NCBI RefSeq assembly: GCF_011043545.1 | Contig: NZ_JAAKGP010000014.1 | Location: forward strand, 1-64,000 | DNA from: Rhodobacter sp. SGA-6-6 | GTDB lineage: Bacteria; Pseudomonadota; Alphaproteobacteria; Rhodobacterales; Rhodobacteraceae | Length of the DNA stretch: 64,000 bases | Reading direction: 5' to 3' | Part shown: piece by piece, positions 20,198 to 27,875 of the stretch | Position numbering within the stretch: position 1 is the stretch's first letter | How the letters are laid out: each line of letters opens with the position of its first letter | Notes under the pieces: model-generated | Seen by the model: the letters and a program-made list of their open reading frames with translations, nothing else | What the model was told of the DNA's origin: nothing | Databases searched by the model: none | Translations under genes and position numbers: made by a program

Positions 20198-20302
20198 GTG
20201 CCGGAGCCATGCGTCGGGCGCAGGACGGCTTTCCCTCTGCCGGGGCTTCCGATGCTGCGCCGCAGCATCCATATCGGACGGGCAAGAGAAAGAGAAAAGA
20301 CC

Positions 20303-20464
20303 ATGTTCGACCGACTGAAATCCGCCCTCCGCAACCTCCGCATGCCCTCCGCCGCCGATCTGGAAGAGCGCTATCTGGCCGAATCCACCTCGCTGGTGGA
20401 CCTGGAGCGCCGTCAGCGACAGCTGGACCTCGCCCGCATCGGCAAGGCGCCGCAGCCCTGGTAA
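20303..20464 (+). CDS. DUF3563-like small protein
   Basis: A 53-residue protein starting MFDRLKSALRNL and containing LEERYLAESTSLVDLERRQR, which resembles the short DUF3563 family (an amphipathic head followed by YLAE...DLERR). The purine-rich stretch AAGAGAAAGAGAAAAGA before the ATG is a plausible ribosome site. Function unknown. It lies between repeat-rich segments, so a coding call depends on the family resemblance. Confidence 0.65.
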   Translation: MFDRLKSALRNLRMPSAADLEERYLAESTSLVDLERRQRQLDLARIGKAPQPW

Positions 20465-20786
20465 AGGCGGCGGCGGTTCCCGCAGCCGCTCTGTATTTTC
20501 CATGGCGAAGGCCATTGCCTTCGCCACTACGCAACGCTTCCCCTTGTCCCGGCCGGGCCTCCAAGGCCCGGCCAGCGCCCGCCCCGCCCTCGGCGGGCGC
20601 TTCTCGCCCGCCGGGTCGGGCGCTGGCCTCTCGGGGTCTTGGGCTGCCAGCGTTTCCGGGTGATATGCCGCGCACGAGCGGGGGCGAGGCAGTGCCTCGC
20701 CTGATCCCGCCCGAGGCAAGGGGATGGCGGGGAGATCCCCGCCCTACGGCGCCTGTAGGGCGGGGTTCACCCCGCCACACCTGACC
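20465..20786. other. Gap with repeat A3 and C palindromes
   Basis: The stretch between the small gene and the convergent oxidase gene contains repeat A copy 3 (20503-20713) followed by two C palindromes (20726-20742 and 20758-20776). No gene or RNA is recognised in the remaining bases. Confidence 0.6.
20503..20713 (+). repeat. Repeat family A, copy 3
   Basis: Near-complete copy starting TGGCGAAGGCC and ending CTGATCCCGCCCG, with the same hairpin order and orientation as copy 1. It lies between convergent genes and is followed at once by family C palindromes. Confidence 0.88.
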
Positions 20787-22157
20787 TCAATCCGGCACCA
20801 CTTTCCCCGGGTTCATCCGCCCCTCCGGGTCCAGCGCCCGCTTGACCGCGGCCATCACCTGCCAGCCGGCGCCGTGTTCCGCCGCCATCAGCCCGCGCTT
20901 GCCGAAGCCGACGCCATGCTCGCCGGTGATGGTGCCGCCCATCCGCAGCGCCCGCTCCGCCATCCGCTGCGCCAGCGCCTTGGCCGCCGCCGCCTCGGCC
21001 GCGTCGCCCTCGCGGATCAGCAGGATGGCGTGGAAATTGCCGTCGCCGACATGGCCGAGGATCGGCCCGGGGATGCCGCTGGCGGCGATGTCGGCGCGGG
21101 TCTCCTCCACCGCCGCGGCCAGGGCCGAGATCGGCACGCAGACATCGGTGACGATGGCCCGGCAACCGGGGCGCGAGGCCAGGATCGCCCGATAGGCGCC
21201 GTGCCGCATCGCCCAGAGGCGCGTCCGCTCCTCCTGCGCCCGCGCCCACTGGAAGCCGACCGCGCCGAAGCCGGACGCGATCTCGCCGAAGCGCTCGGCC
21301 TGTTCGGCCACCCCGGCGGGGGAGCCGTGGAATTCCACCAGCAGCTGCGGCCGCAGCGCCAGATCGGTGCCGGAAAAGGCGTTGCAGGCGGCGACCGTGG
21401 CTTCGTCCAGGAACTCGATCCGCGCCATCGGCAGGCCGGCCTGGATGGTGGCGATCACGCACTCCACCGCCTCCGCCATCCGCGCGAAGCCGCAGGCGGC
21501 GGCCGAGACCGCCTCGGGCTGGCCGTGCAGCCGCAGGGTCAGCTCGGTGATCAGGCCCAAGGTCCCCTCCGATCCCACCATCAGCGCGGTCAGGTCGTAG
21601 CCGGCCGAGCTTTTCGGCGCCGAGGAGCCGGTGCGGATCACCGCGCCGTCGGCCAGCACCACCTCCAGCCCCAGCACGTTGTCGCGCATGGTGCCGTAGC
21701 GCACGGCGGTGGTGCCGCTGGCGCGGGTGGAGGCCATGCCGCCCAGCGTGGCATTGGCGCCGGGATCGACCGGGAAGAACAGGCCGGTCGCCCGCAGCTC
21801 CTGGTTCAGCCGCTCGCGGGTGATGCCGGGCTGGACCACGGCGATCATGTCCTCGGGGCGGACCTCCAGCAGCCGGTCCATCCGGGTGAAATCCACCGTC
21901 ACCCCGCCCTGCGGCGCCAGTGCATGGCCCTCCAGCGAGGTGCCGGCGCCCCAGCCGATCAAAGGGAAGCCGTGGCGGGCGGACAGGACGGCCAGCTGCG
22001 AGACCTCGGCGGTCTTCTCCGGCCAGACCACCGCCCAGGGCGGCGGCGCGGCGGCGTGGCTTTCGCTTTGGGCATGGGCCTGCAGCACCGCGGCGGCGGT
22101 GGAGAATCGCGCGCCGAAGAGCGCGCGCAGGTCGGCAAGAGCGGCGTCGCTGAGCAT
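20787..22157 (-). CDS. FAD-linked oxidase, D-lactate dehydrogenase/glycolate oxidase GlcD type
   Basis: A 456-residue flavoprotein. The N-terminal half is an FAD-binding type 4 domain with [17 protein letters not shown] (about 75-91), the [19 protein letters not shown] block and [17 protein letters not shown]. The C-terminal cap includes [13 protein letters not shown] and [13 protein letters not shown], which are typical of D-lactate dehydrogenase (cytochrome) and GlcD proteins. It probably oxidises a D-2-hydroxyacid and passes electrons to quinone or cytochrome c. The substrate cannot be told from motifs; no glcE or glcF partner lies next to it, which favours a stand-alone D-lactate dehydrogenase. 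Confidence 0.85.
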   Translation of the reverse strand: MLSDAALADLRALFGARFSTAAAVLQAHAQSESHAAAPPPWAVVWPEKTAEVSQLAVLSARHGFPLIGWGAGTSLEGHALAPQGGVTVDFTRMDRLLEVRPEDMIAVVQPGITRERLNQELRATGLFFPVDPGANATLGGMASTRASGTTAVRYGTMRDNVLGLEVVLADGAVIRTGSSAPKSSAGYDLTALMVGSEGTLGLITELTLRLHGQPEAVSAAACGFARMAEAVECVIATIQAGLPMARIEFLDEATVAACNAFSGTDLALRPQLLVEFHGSPAGVAEQAERFGEIASGFGAVGFQWARAQEERTRLWAMRHGAYRAILASRPGCRAIVTDVCVPISALAAAVEETRADIAASGIPGPILGHVGDGNFHAILLIREGDAAEAAAAKALAQRMAERALRMGGTITGEHGVGFGKRGLMAAEHGAGWQVMAAVKRALDPEGRMNPGKVVPD

Positions 22158-22214
22158 GGCGGAAGGCTAGGGCAGAAGCCGGGGGCGGGGAAGCCCCGGC
22201 GAAACCGCCGCGCC

Positions 22215-22260
22215 GCAATTTTCTTGGAAGAAAATTGCCAAATTCCTTTGAAGGAATTTG
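22215..22260. repeat. Two adjacent perfect AT-rich hairpins
   Basis: The first (22215-22238) has 11-bp arms starting GCAATTTTCTT with a GG centre. The second (22239-22260) has 10-bp arms CAAATTCCTT / AAGGAATTTG with a TG centre. They stand out in a GC-rich background and lie between the divergent oxidase gene and purQ. Similar hairpins with different but matching arms occur at 43098-43164. Confidence 0.85.
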
Positions 22261-22340
22261 CGTTCTCTCGCCGCCGCATCTGGCAGAACCCGCGGCCTTG
22301 CGCTATGCCCCGGCCATCCCAGCCGACAGGAGCGTCGCCG

Positions 22341-23009
22341 ATGAAAGCCGCCGTCATCACCTTCCCCGGCTCGAACTGCGACCGCGACCTTGCCGTCGCC
22401 TTCGAGCGCGCGGGCTTCCGGGTCGCCCGGGTCTGGCACAAGGACAGCGACCTGCCCGAAGGCACCGATGTGGTCGGCATCCCCGGCGGCTTTTCCTACG
22501 GCGATTACCTGCGCTGCGGCGCCATCGCCGCGCAATCGCCGATCTCCGCCGCGGTGAAGGCCCATGCGCAGAAGGGCGGCCATGTCCTCGGCATCTGCAA
22601 CGGCTTTCAGGTGCTGACCGAGATGGGCCTGCTGCCCGGGGCGCTGATGCGCAACGCCAGCCTGAAGTTCCTGTGCAAGACCGTCACCCTGCGGGTCGCC
22701 ACCGCGGCGTCGGCCTTCACCTCCGGCTACGCGAAGGGGCAGGAGATCCGCATCCCGATCGCCCATCACGACGGCAATTATACCATCGACGCGGACGGGC
22801 TGAAACGCTTGCAGGACCAGGACCGGGTGGCCTTCGCCTATGCGCAGAACCCCAACGGCTCGATGGGCGACATCGCCGGGGTGCTGTCGGAAAACCGCCG
22901 CGTCCTCGGCATGATGCCGCATCCCGAACGTGCGGCCGAGGCGCTGCACGGATCGACCGACGGGGCGGCGATCTTCGCCGCATTGATGGGCGGGATGGCG
23001 CTGGCCTGA
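22341..23009 (+). CDS. purQ: Phosphoribosylformylglycinamidine synthase subunit PurQ
   Basis: A 222-residue class I glutamine amidotransferase that supplies ammonia to PurL in purine synthesis. The nucleophile is Cys86 in [12 protein letters not shown], and the His/Glu of the triad lie in [11 protein letters not shown] near residue 200. The N-terminus [14 protein letters not shown] is typical. It starts after AGGAGCGTCGCCG. PurS and PurC are about 13 kb away on the other strand, so the usual purC-purS-purQ block is split. Confidence 0.96.
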   Translation: MKAAVITFPGSNCDRDLAVAFERAGFRVARVWHKDSDLPEGTDVVGIPGGFSYGDYLRCGAIAAQSPISAAVKAHAQKGGHVLGICNGFQVLTEMGLLPGALMRNASLKFLCKTVTLRVATAASAFTSGYAKGQEIRIPIAHHDGNYTIDADGLKRLQDQDRVAFAYAQNPNGSMGDIAGVLSENRRVLGMMPHPERAAEALHGSTDGAAIFAALMGGMALA

Positions 23010-23056
23010 GGGGGCCTGCCTTGAGGCAGCACGGGCGCGGGCCTAATCTCGGCGCC

Positions 23057-24817
23057 ATGACCCACAGCCCCGACCAGCCGCTGGACGACACCCATCAGGG
23101 CCTGCCCTGGCGGGTCAAGCTGGCCGTGGGGCTGCTGATCCTTCTGGCCGTCGGCGTCGTGCTGACCACCAACCGCTGGCTGTCCGACCGCTTCACCGAC
23201 ACCACCCGCAATCGGGCCGAGGTGCGGCTGGCGCTCTACACCGGCAACCTGGTGTCTGAACTGCAACGGACCTCGGTTGTTCCCCTGCTGCTGGCCCGCG
23301 ACCCCGACCTGCTGTCGGCGCTGAAGGACGGGCAGTATTCCCGCACCTCGGCCAAGCTGATCGCGCTGCAATCGGAAATCGCCGTGGCCTCGATCCAGCT
23401 GCTGGACGGCGACGGCCGGGTGGTGGGCGCCACCAACCGCAACCTGCTTGGCACCTCGCACCGCAACGACGCCGCCTTCGTCGATGCGCAGCGGGCCAAG
23501 GACACCATCTTCACCGCTTCGCGGCGCGAGGCGGGCGGCTACGACTTCAGCTATTCCCGGGCGCTGCGCGCCGACGGCAAGGTGCTGGGGGTGATCGTGG
23601 TCTCGGTCGACCTGATGAAATACGAACGGGCCTGGGCCGGGTTGCAGGACGCGGTTCTGGTCACCGACAGCGAGGGCACGGTGATCCTGGCGACCGAGCC
23701 GGTCTGGCGCGGCCAGCCGATGGCGCAGGCGCTGGAGGCGCGCGACCCGCCCTCGGCGATCCAGCGGGCGCTGTCGGCCACCACCGACTGGGCGCAATCG
23801 CCGCCCGACGCCTATGTCCACGGCGAGGCGGTGATGCGGACCGAGGCCCGCGTTCCCTTCCGCGGCTGGCGCATCTTCACCTTCACCGCCTACGATTCCG
23901 TGCGCGAGAAGGTGAACGGCATCCTGGCGCTGGAGATCATGGGCTTCGCCATCCTGATGGCCATCACCTTCTACGTCCTCAGCCGCCGCGCCTGGTCGCG
24001 CTCCGTCGGGTTCCAGCGGGAATCGGCGGAACTGCGGATGCTGAACGCCCGGCTGCAACGCGAGATCGCCGAGCGCGAGAAGGTGCAGAAGGACCTGGAG
24101 GTCGCCGAGCAGACGCTGGCGCAATCCTCCAAGCTGGCCGCGCTCGGCGAGATGTCGGCCGCCGTCAGCCACGAGCTGAACCAGCCGCTGGCGGCGATGA
24201 AGACCTATCTGGCCGGGGCGCGGCTGCTGCTGCAACGCCGCCGGCCCGAGGAGGCGCTGTCCAGCTTCCAGCGCATCGACGACCTGATCGAGCGGATGGG
24301 CGCGATCACCCGGCAATTGAAGTCCTACGCAAGGAAGGGCGGCGAAGCCTTTGAGCCGGTTGACCTTCGCGCCTGCATCTCCTCGGCGCTGGCGATGATG
24401 GAACCGCAACTCAAGGCCCGCGTTGTCAAGATCTCGCGCGCCCTGCCGCGCCAGCCGGTGATGGTGATGGCCGACCGCATAAGGCTCGAACAGGTGATCA
24501 TCAACCTCCTGCGCAATGCGCTGGACGCCACCAAGGACACGCCCTCGCCGCAGATCGACCTGCTCTTGGCGGCGGGCGAGACCGCCACGCTGTCGGTGCG
24601 CGACAACGGCCATGGCATCAACGACCTGGGCAATATCTTCGAGCCTTTCTACACCACCAAGAAACCCGGCGAGGGCGTCGGGCTGGGGTTGGCGATCTCG
24701 TCCGGGATCGTCGCCGATCTGGGCGGTCGCCTGACCGCCCGCAACGTCGAGGAAGGGGGGGCGGTGTTCGAGATGCAGCTTCCCATCCTCGGACGCGAAC
24801 AGGAAGCAGCGGAATAA
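23057..24817 (+). CDS. dctB: Sensor histidine kinase, DctB type
   Basis: A 586-residue membrane kinase. Two membrane segments (about 21-37 and 288-308) flank a periplasmic double-PAS-like sensor, as in C4-dicarboxylate sensors. A coiled coil (about 325-360) leads to the His box SAAVSHELNQPLAAMKTYL with His372. The N, G1 and G2 boxes are visible as IINLLRNALDATKD, VRDNGHGI and GEGVGLGLAIS. It is followed 12 bp later by a DctD-type regulator. The dctPQM transport genes are not in the window, so the ligand is inferred from architecture only. Confidence 0.8.
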   Translation: MTHSPDQPLDDTHQGLPWRVKLAVGLLILLAVGVVLTTNRWLSDRFTDTTRNRAEVRLALYTGNLVSELQRTSVVPLLLARDPDLLSALKDGQYSRTSAKLIALQSEIAVASIQLLDGDGRVVGATNRNLLGTSHRNDAAFVDAQRAKDTIFTASRREAGGYDFSYSRALRADGKVLGVIVVSVDLMKYERAWAGLQDAVLVTDSEGTVILATEPVWRGQPMAQALEARDPPSAIQRALSATTDWAQSPPDAYVHGEAVMRTEARVPFRGWRIFTFTAYDSVREKVNGILALEIMGFAILMAITFYVLSRRAWSRSVGFQRESAELRMLNARLQREIAEREKVQKDLEVAEQTLAQSSKLAALGEMSAAVSHELNQPLAAMKTYLAGARLLLQRRRPEEALSSFQRIDDLIERMGAITRQLKSYARKGGEAFEPVDLRACISSALAMMEPQLKARVVKISRALPRQPVMVMADRIRLEQVIINLLRNALDATKDTPSPQIDLLLAAGETATLSVRDNGHGINDLGNIFEPFYTTKKPGEGVGLGLAISSGIVADLGGRLTARNVEEGGAVFEMQLPILGREQEAAE

Positions 24818-24829
24818 GGAAGACCACGC

Positions 24830-26158
24830 ATGGCGCGGGCAATGAAAGTGGCGATCGTCGACGACGAGGCGGACATGCGGGCCTCGATCAGCCAATGGCT
24901 GGCGCTCTCGGGGTTCGACACCGAGACCTATGCCAGCGCCGAGGAGGCGCTGAAGGCGATCGGGCCGGAGTTCCAGGGCGTCGTCGTCTCGGACATCAAG
25001 ATGCCGGGGATGGACGGCATGGCCTTCCTGAAGCGGCTGATGAGCCAGGACAGCGGCCTGCCGGTGATCATGATCACCGGCCACGGCGATGTGCCGATGG
25101 CGGTGGAGGCGATGCGGGTCGGCGCCTTCGACTTCCTGGAAAAGCCGTTCAACCCCGACCGGATGACGGAACTCGCCAAGAAGGCGACCCAGACCCGGCG
25201 GATGACGCTGGACAACCGCGCCCTGCGGCGGGAACTGTCGGACGGGTCCTCGATCATGAAGAAGCTGGTCGGGTCCTCGCCGGCGATGGAGCGGCTGCGC
25301 GAGGACATCCTCGACCTCGGCCAGGCGGACAGCCATGTGCTGATCGACGGCGAGACCGGCACCGGCAAGACGCTGGTGGCGCACGCGCTGCACGCGGTGG
25401 GGCCGCGGGCGTCGAAGAAATTCGTGACGATCTCCTGCGCCGCCTGGTCCGAGGACCAGCTGGCGGCCAAGCTGTTCGGCCCGGCCGAGGACGGCACCAT
25501 CCCGCTGGTCGAGGAGGCCCGCGGCGGCACGCTGTGCCTCGAGGACATCGAGGCGCTGCCGAACGCGCTTCAGGCCCGGCTGCTGACCTTCATCAACGAC
25601 CAGGGCACCCCGCCGGAGACGCGGATCATCGCCATCTGCAACCAGCACGCCCCCGACATGACGCTGGAACAGACCCTGCGGCAGGACCTGTTCTACCGCC
25701 TCGGCGCGATGACCATCGTGCTGCCGCCCTTGCGGTCGCGCGGCGAGGACATCCTGCAGCTGTTCACCCGGCTCAGCGAGCAGTTCGCCGAGGAATACGG
25801 CTGCGACGCCCCGCAGGTGACGGCGCAGGAGGCGGCGCAGCTGTTGCAGGCGCCCTGGCCGGGCAATGTGCGGCAGCTGGTCAACATCGCCGAACGGGCG
25901 GTGCTGCAGAACCGGCGCGGGTCGGGCTCCATCGCCTCGCTGCTGATGGCCGACAACGAGGCCTCGGGTCCGGCGCTGACCACCGAGGGCAAGCCGCTGA
26001 AGGACTATGTGGAGGCCTTCGAGCGGATGCTGATCGACAACACCATGCGCCGCCACAAGGGCAGCATCGTCGCGGTGATGGAGGAACTCTGCCTGCCGCG
26101 GCGGACGCTGAACGAGAAGATGGCGAAATACGGGTTGCAGCGGGCGGATTACGTCTGA
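24830..26158 (+). CDS. dctD: Response regulator, DctD/NtrC type, without GAFTGA
   Basis: A 442-residue regulator with a receiver domain (acid pocket Asp11-Asp12, phospho-acceptor Asp55, Lys105), an AAA+ domain and a Fis-type helix-turn-helix near the end (RRHKGSIVAVMEELCLPRRTL). Walker A is intact (GETGTGKT, 174-181). The sigma54-contact loop that should read GAFTGA after LFG is replaced by PAEDGTI at 218-224. Walker B reads LCLED (235-239), where the usual motif ends in Asp-Glu. This suggests it does not remodel sigma54 polymerase, as is known for Rhodobacter capsulatus NtrC, which works with the housekeeping sigma factor. Confidence 0.82.
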   Translation: MARAMKVAIVDDEADMRASISQWLALSGFDTETYASAEEALKAIGPEFQGVVVSDIKMPGMDGMAFLKRLMSQDSGLPVIMITGHGDVPMAVEAMRVGAFDFLEKPFNPDRMTELAKKATQTRRMTLDNRALRRELSDGSSIMKKLVGSSPAMERLREDILDLGQADSHVLIDGETGTGKTLVAHALHAVGPRASKKFVTISCAAWSEDQLAAKLFGPAEDGTIPLVEEARGGTLCLEDIEALPNALQARLLTFINDQGTPPETRIIAICNQHAPDMTLEQTLRQDLFYRLGAMTIVLPPLRSRGEDILQLFTRLSEQFAEEYGCDAPQVTAQEAAQLLQAPWPGNVRQLVNIAERAVLQNRRGSGSIASLLMADNEASGPALTTEGKPLKDYVEAFERMLIDNTMRRHKGSIVAVMEELCLPRRTLNEKMAKYGLQRADYV

Positions 26159-26195
26159 CGGGGGAGGGGGCTGCTTCAACCCTTGCCCTTTGCCT

Positions 26196-26375
26196 TGGCG
26201 AAGGCCATCGCCTTCGCCACAGCGCGCCATTTCAATCAGGACCGGCCGGGCCTCGGCGGGCGCTTCTCGCCCGCCCGGGCGGGCGCTGGCCTCTCACAGT
26301 CTCGGGCTGCCAGGTTTCCGGTTGATGCGGCACGCACGGGCGGGGCGAGGCAGTGCCTCGCCTTTTCCCGCCCGG
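26196..26375 (+). repeat. Repeat family A, copy 4 (shortened)
   Basis: About 180 bp; the inner segment between the CCGGCC hairpin and the GGCGGGCGCTTCTCGCC hairpin is missing roughly 30 bases relative to copy 1. Both ends and the orientation are kept. Confidence 0.85.
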
Positions 26376-26391
26376 GGAAGCCGAAGGAGTG

Positions 26392-26447
26392 GCGGGGTGA
26401 ACCCCGCCCTACGTGTTGCGCCTCCGTAGGGCGGGGCACCCCGCCGC
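26392..26447. repeat. Family C palindromes (two copies)
   Basis: GGCGGGGTGAACCCCGCC at 26392-26409, and a related GTAGGGCGGGGCACCCCGCC in the second unit, lie directly after repeat A4 and before ppk2. Confidence 0.78.
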
Positions 26448-26513
26448 TCTGCCCCCCGTCATCCCCCTGTCACACTCCCCGGCCAAGAAGCCCGGGAACC
26501 ACAGGAGACCGCG

Positions 26514-27428
26514 ATGACTGCCGATTCCACCCCCGCGCAGGACTGGCTGGAGGCCGAACTCGCCGATGCGCTGGACGAGGATTACGAACTGGAGCTGGAC
26601 GATGCCGTGCTCAGCCAGGAGATTGCCCGCATCTACAAGCAGCACCATCCCGACGGTATCGACCGGCTGGAGTATTTCCGCAGCCTGATCCGCCTGCAAT
26701 CCGAGCTGATCAAGCTGCAGGACTGGGTGCAATACCACCGCAAGAAGGTGGTCGTCCTGTTCGAGGGCCGCGATTCGGCCGGCAAGGGCGGGGTGATCAA
26801 GCGGATCAGCCAGCGGCTCAACCCCCGCGTCGTCCGCGTGGTGGCGCTGCCGGCGCCCTCGGACCGCGAGAAGACGCAATGGTATTTCCAGCGCTACGTC
26901 CCCCACCTGCCGGCGGGGGGCGAAATCGTGCTCTTCGACCGCAGCTGGTATAACCGCGCCGGGGTGGAGCGGGTGATGGGCTTCGCCGCCGAGGAGCAGG
27001 TCGAGGACTTCTTCCGCGACGTGCCGGAGTTCGAGCGGATGCTGGTCCGGTCCGGCATTATCCTGGTGAAATACTGGTTCTCGATCACCGACGAGGAACA
27101 GCAGATGCGCTTCCTGATGCGCATCCACGACCCGATGAAGCAGTGGAAGCTGTCGCCGATGGACCTGCAGAGCCGGGTGCGGTGGGAAGCCTATACCAAG
27201 GCCAAGGAAGAGATGTTCGCCCGCACCAACATCGCCGAGGCGCCCTGGTATATCGTCGAGGGCAACGACAAGAAGCGGGCGCGGCTGAACTGCATCGACC
27301 ACCTGCTGGGCCTGATCCCCTACGAGCCCGTCCCGCATGAGGAAATCACCCTGCCGGACCGGGTGTTCAACCCGAACTACGAACGCGCCGTGCTGCCGAA
27401 AGAGCTTTACGTTCCGGCAAAATATTGA
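26514..27428 (+). CDS. ppk2: Polyphosphate kinase 2
   Basis: A 304-residue PPK2-family enzyme that moves phosphate between polyphosphate and nucleotides. The Walker A loop is FEGRDSAGKGG (about 83-93), the lid module has PSDREKTQWYFQRY, and the Walker B/YNR motif FDRSWYNRAGVERVMGF is near residue 143. The size and single catalytic domain fit class I PPK2, which phosphorylates nucleoside diphosphates. It is a free-standing gene with AGGAGACCGCG just before the ATG and a hairpin after the stop. Confidence 0.93.
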   Translation: MTADSTPAQDWLEAELADALDEDYELELDDAVLSQEIARIYKQHHPDGIDRLEYFRSLIRLQSELIKLQDWVQYHRKKVVVLFEGRDSAGKGGVIKRISQRLNPRVVRVVALPAPSDREKTQWYFQRYVPHLPAGGEIVLFDRSWYNRAGVERVMGFAAEEQVEDFFRDVPEFERMLVRSGIILVKYWFSITDEEQQMRFLMRIHDPMKQWKLSPMDLQSRVRWEAYTKAKEEMFARTNIAEAPWYIVEGNDKKRARLNCIDHLLGLIPYEPVPHEEITLPDRVFNPNYERAVLPKELYVPAKY

Positions 27429-27455
27429 GAGCAAATCCATTTCATCCTTGGATTG

Positions 27456-27480
27456 TCCCCCGCCTTTCCCAGGCGGGGGA
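27456..27480 (+). terminator. Hairpin after ppk2
   Basis: Arms TCCCCCGCCT and AGGCGGGGGA form a strong stem 28 bp past the ppk2 stop. The following bases are ATTTCCCTG rather than a long T-run, so its strength as an intrinsic terminator is uncertain. Confidence 0.55.
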
Positions 27481-27875
27481 ATTTCCCTGTTGTCATTTCC
27501 CGGCTTATCCCCCTATGTTCGGGCCAAGGTGCCACGGCACCCGACGAATTCTCCGCCCCGGGTCCGGCATCGCTGTCTGTCGCCGCGGGTGGTCGGATCG
27601 GCCCCTATTTTGGGACTGGAAGGATTGCCCGCCTCCGCCAGCGACGGAGCGGGCCATGTGAACAGGCCCCGCTTCGCGCGGGGCCATGGTGTGAACGCGA
27701 TGGACCGCGCGCGGCAATCGGTGGAGGACGGGGGGATGCCTTCGGGCGTTGCCCCCCTTTCCGCTTGGCTTGCCGCCTCCGCCGGTTCCGCACAGACAAG
27801 CCGCCCCCTGTCCATTCCCTCCGGCCCCGCCTTGCGGGTCCGAACGGGTTCGGACCCGGGACGCAATGGAAATCA
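27481..27875 (+). promoter_or_regulatory. Long upstream region or leader of rne
   Basis: About 395 bases without a supported gene precede rne. It contains a GGCCCCGCTTCGCGCGGGGCC hairpin near 27665 (21 bases, given here as arms GGCCCCGC and GCGGGGCC) and other stems. In E. coli a structured rne leader lets RNase E regulate its own mRNA; a similar role is inferred here from length and position only. Confidence 0.4.

Larger units (their letters stand above)
26159..26513. other. Gap with repeat A4 and C palindromes
   Basis: The gap before ppk2 holds a shortened A copy (26196-26375) and two C palindromes (26392-26409 and 26427-26447). The last 60 bases carry the ppk2 ribosome site region (AACCACAGGAGACCGCG). 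Nothing else is recognised. Confidence 0.6.
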
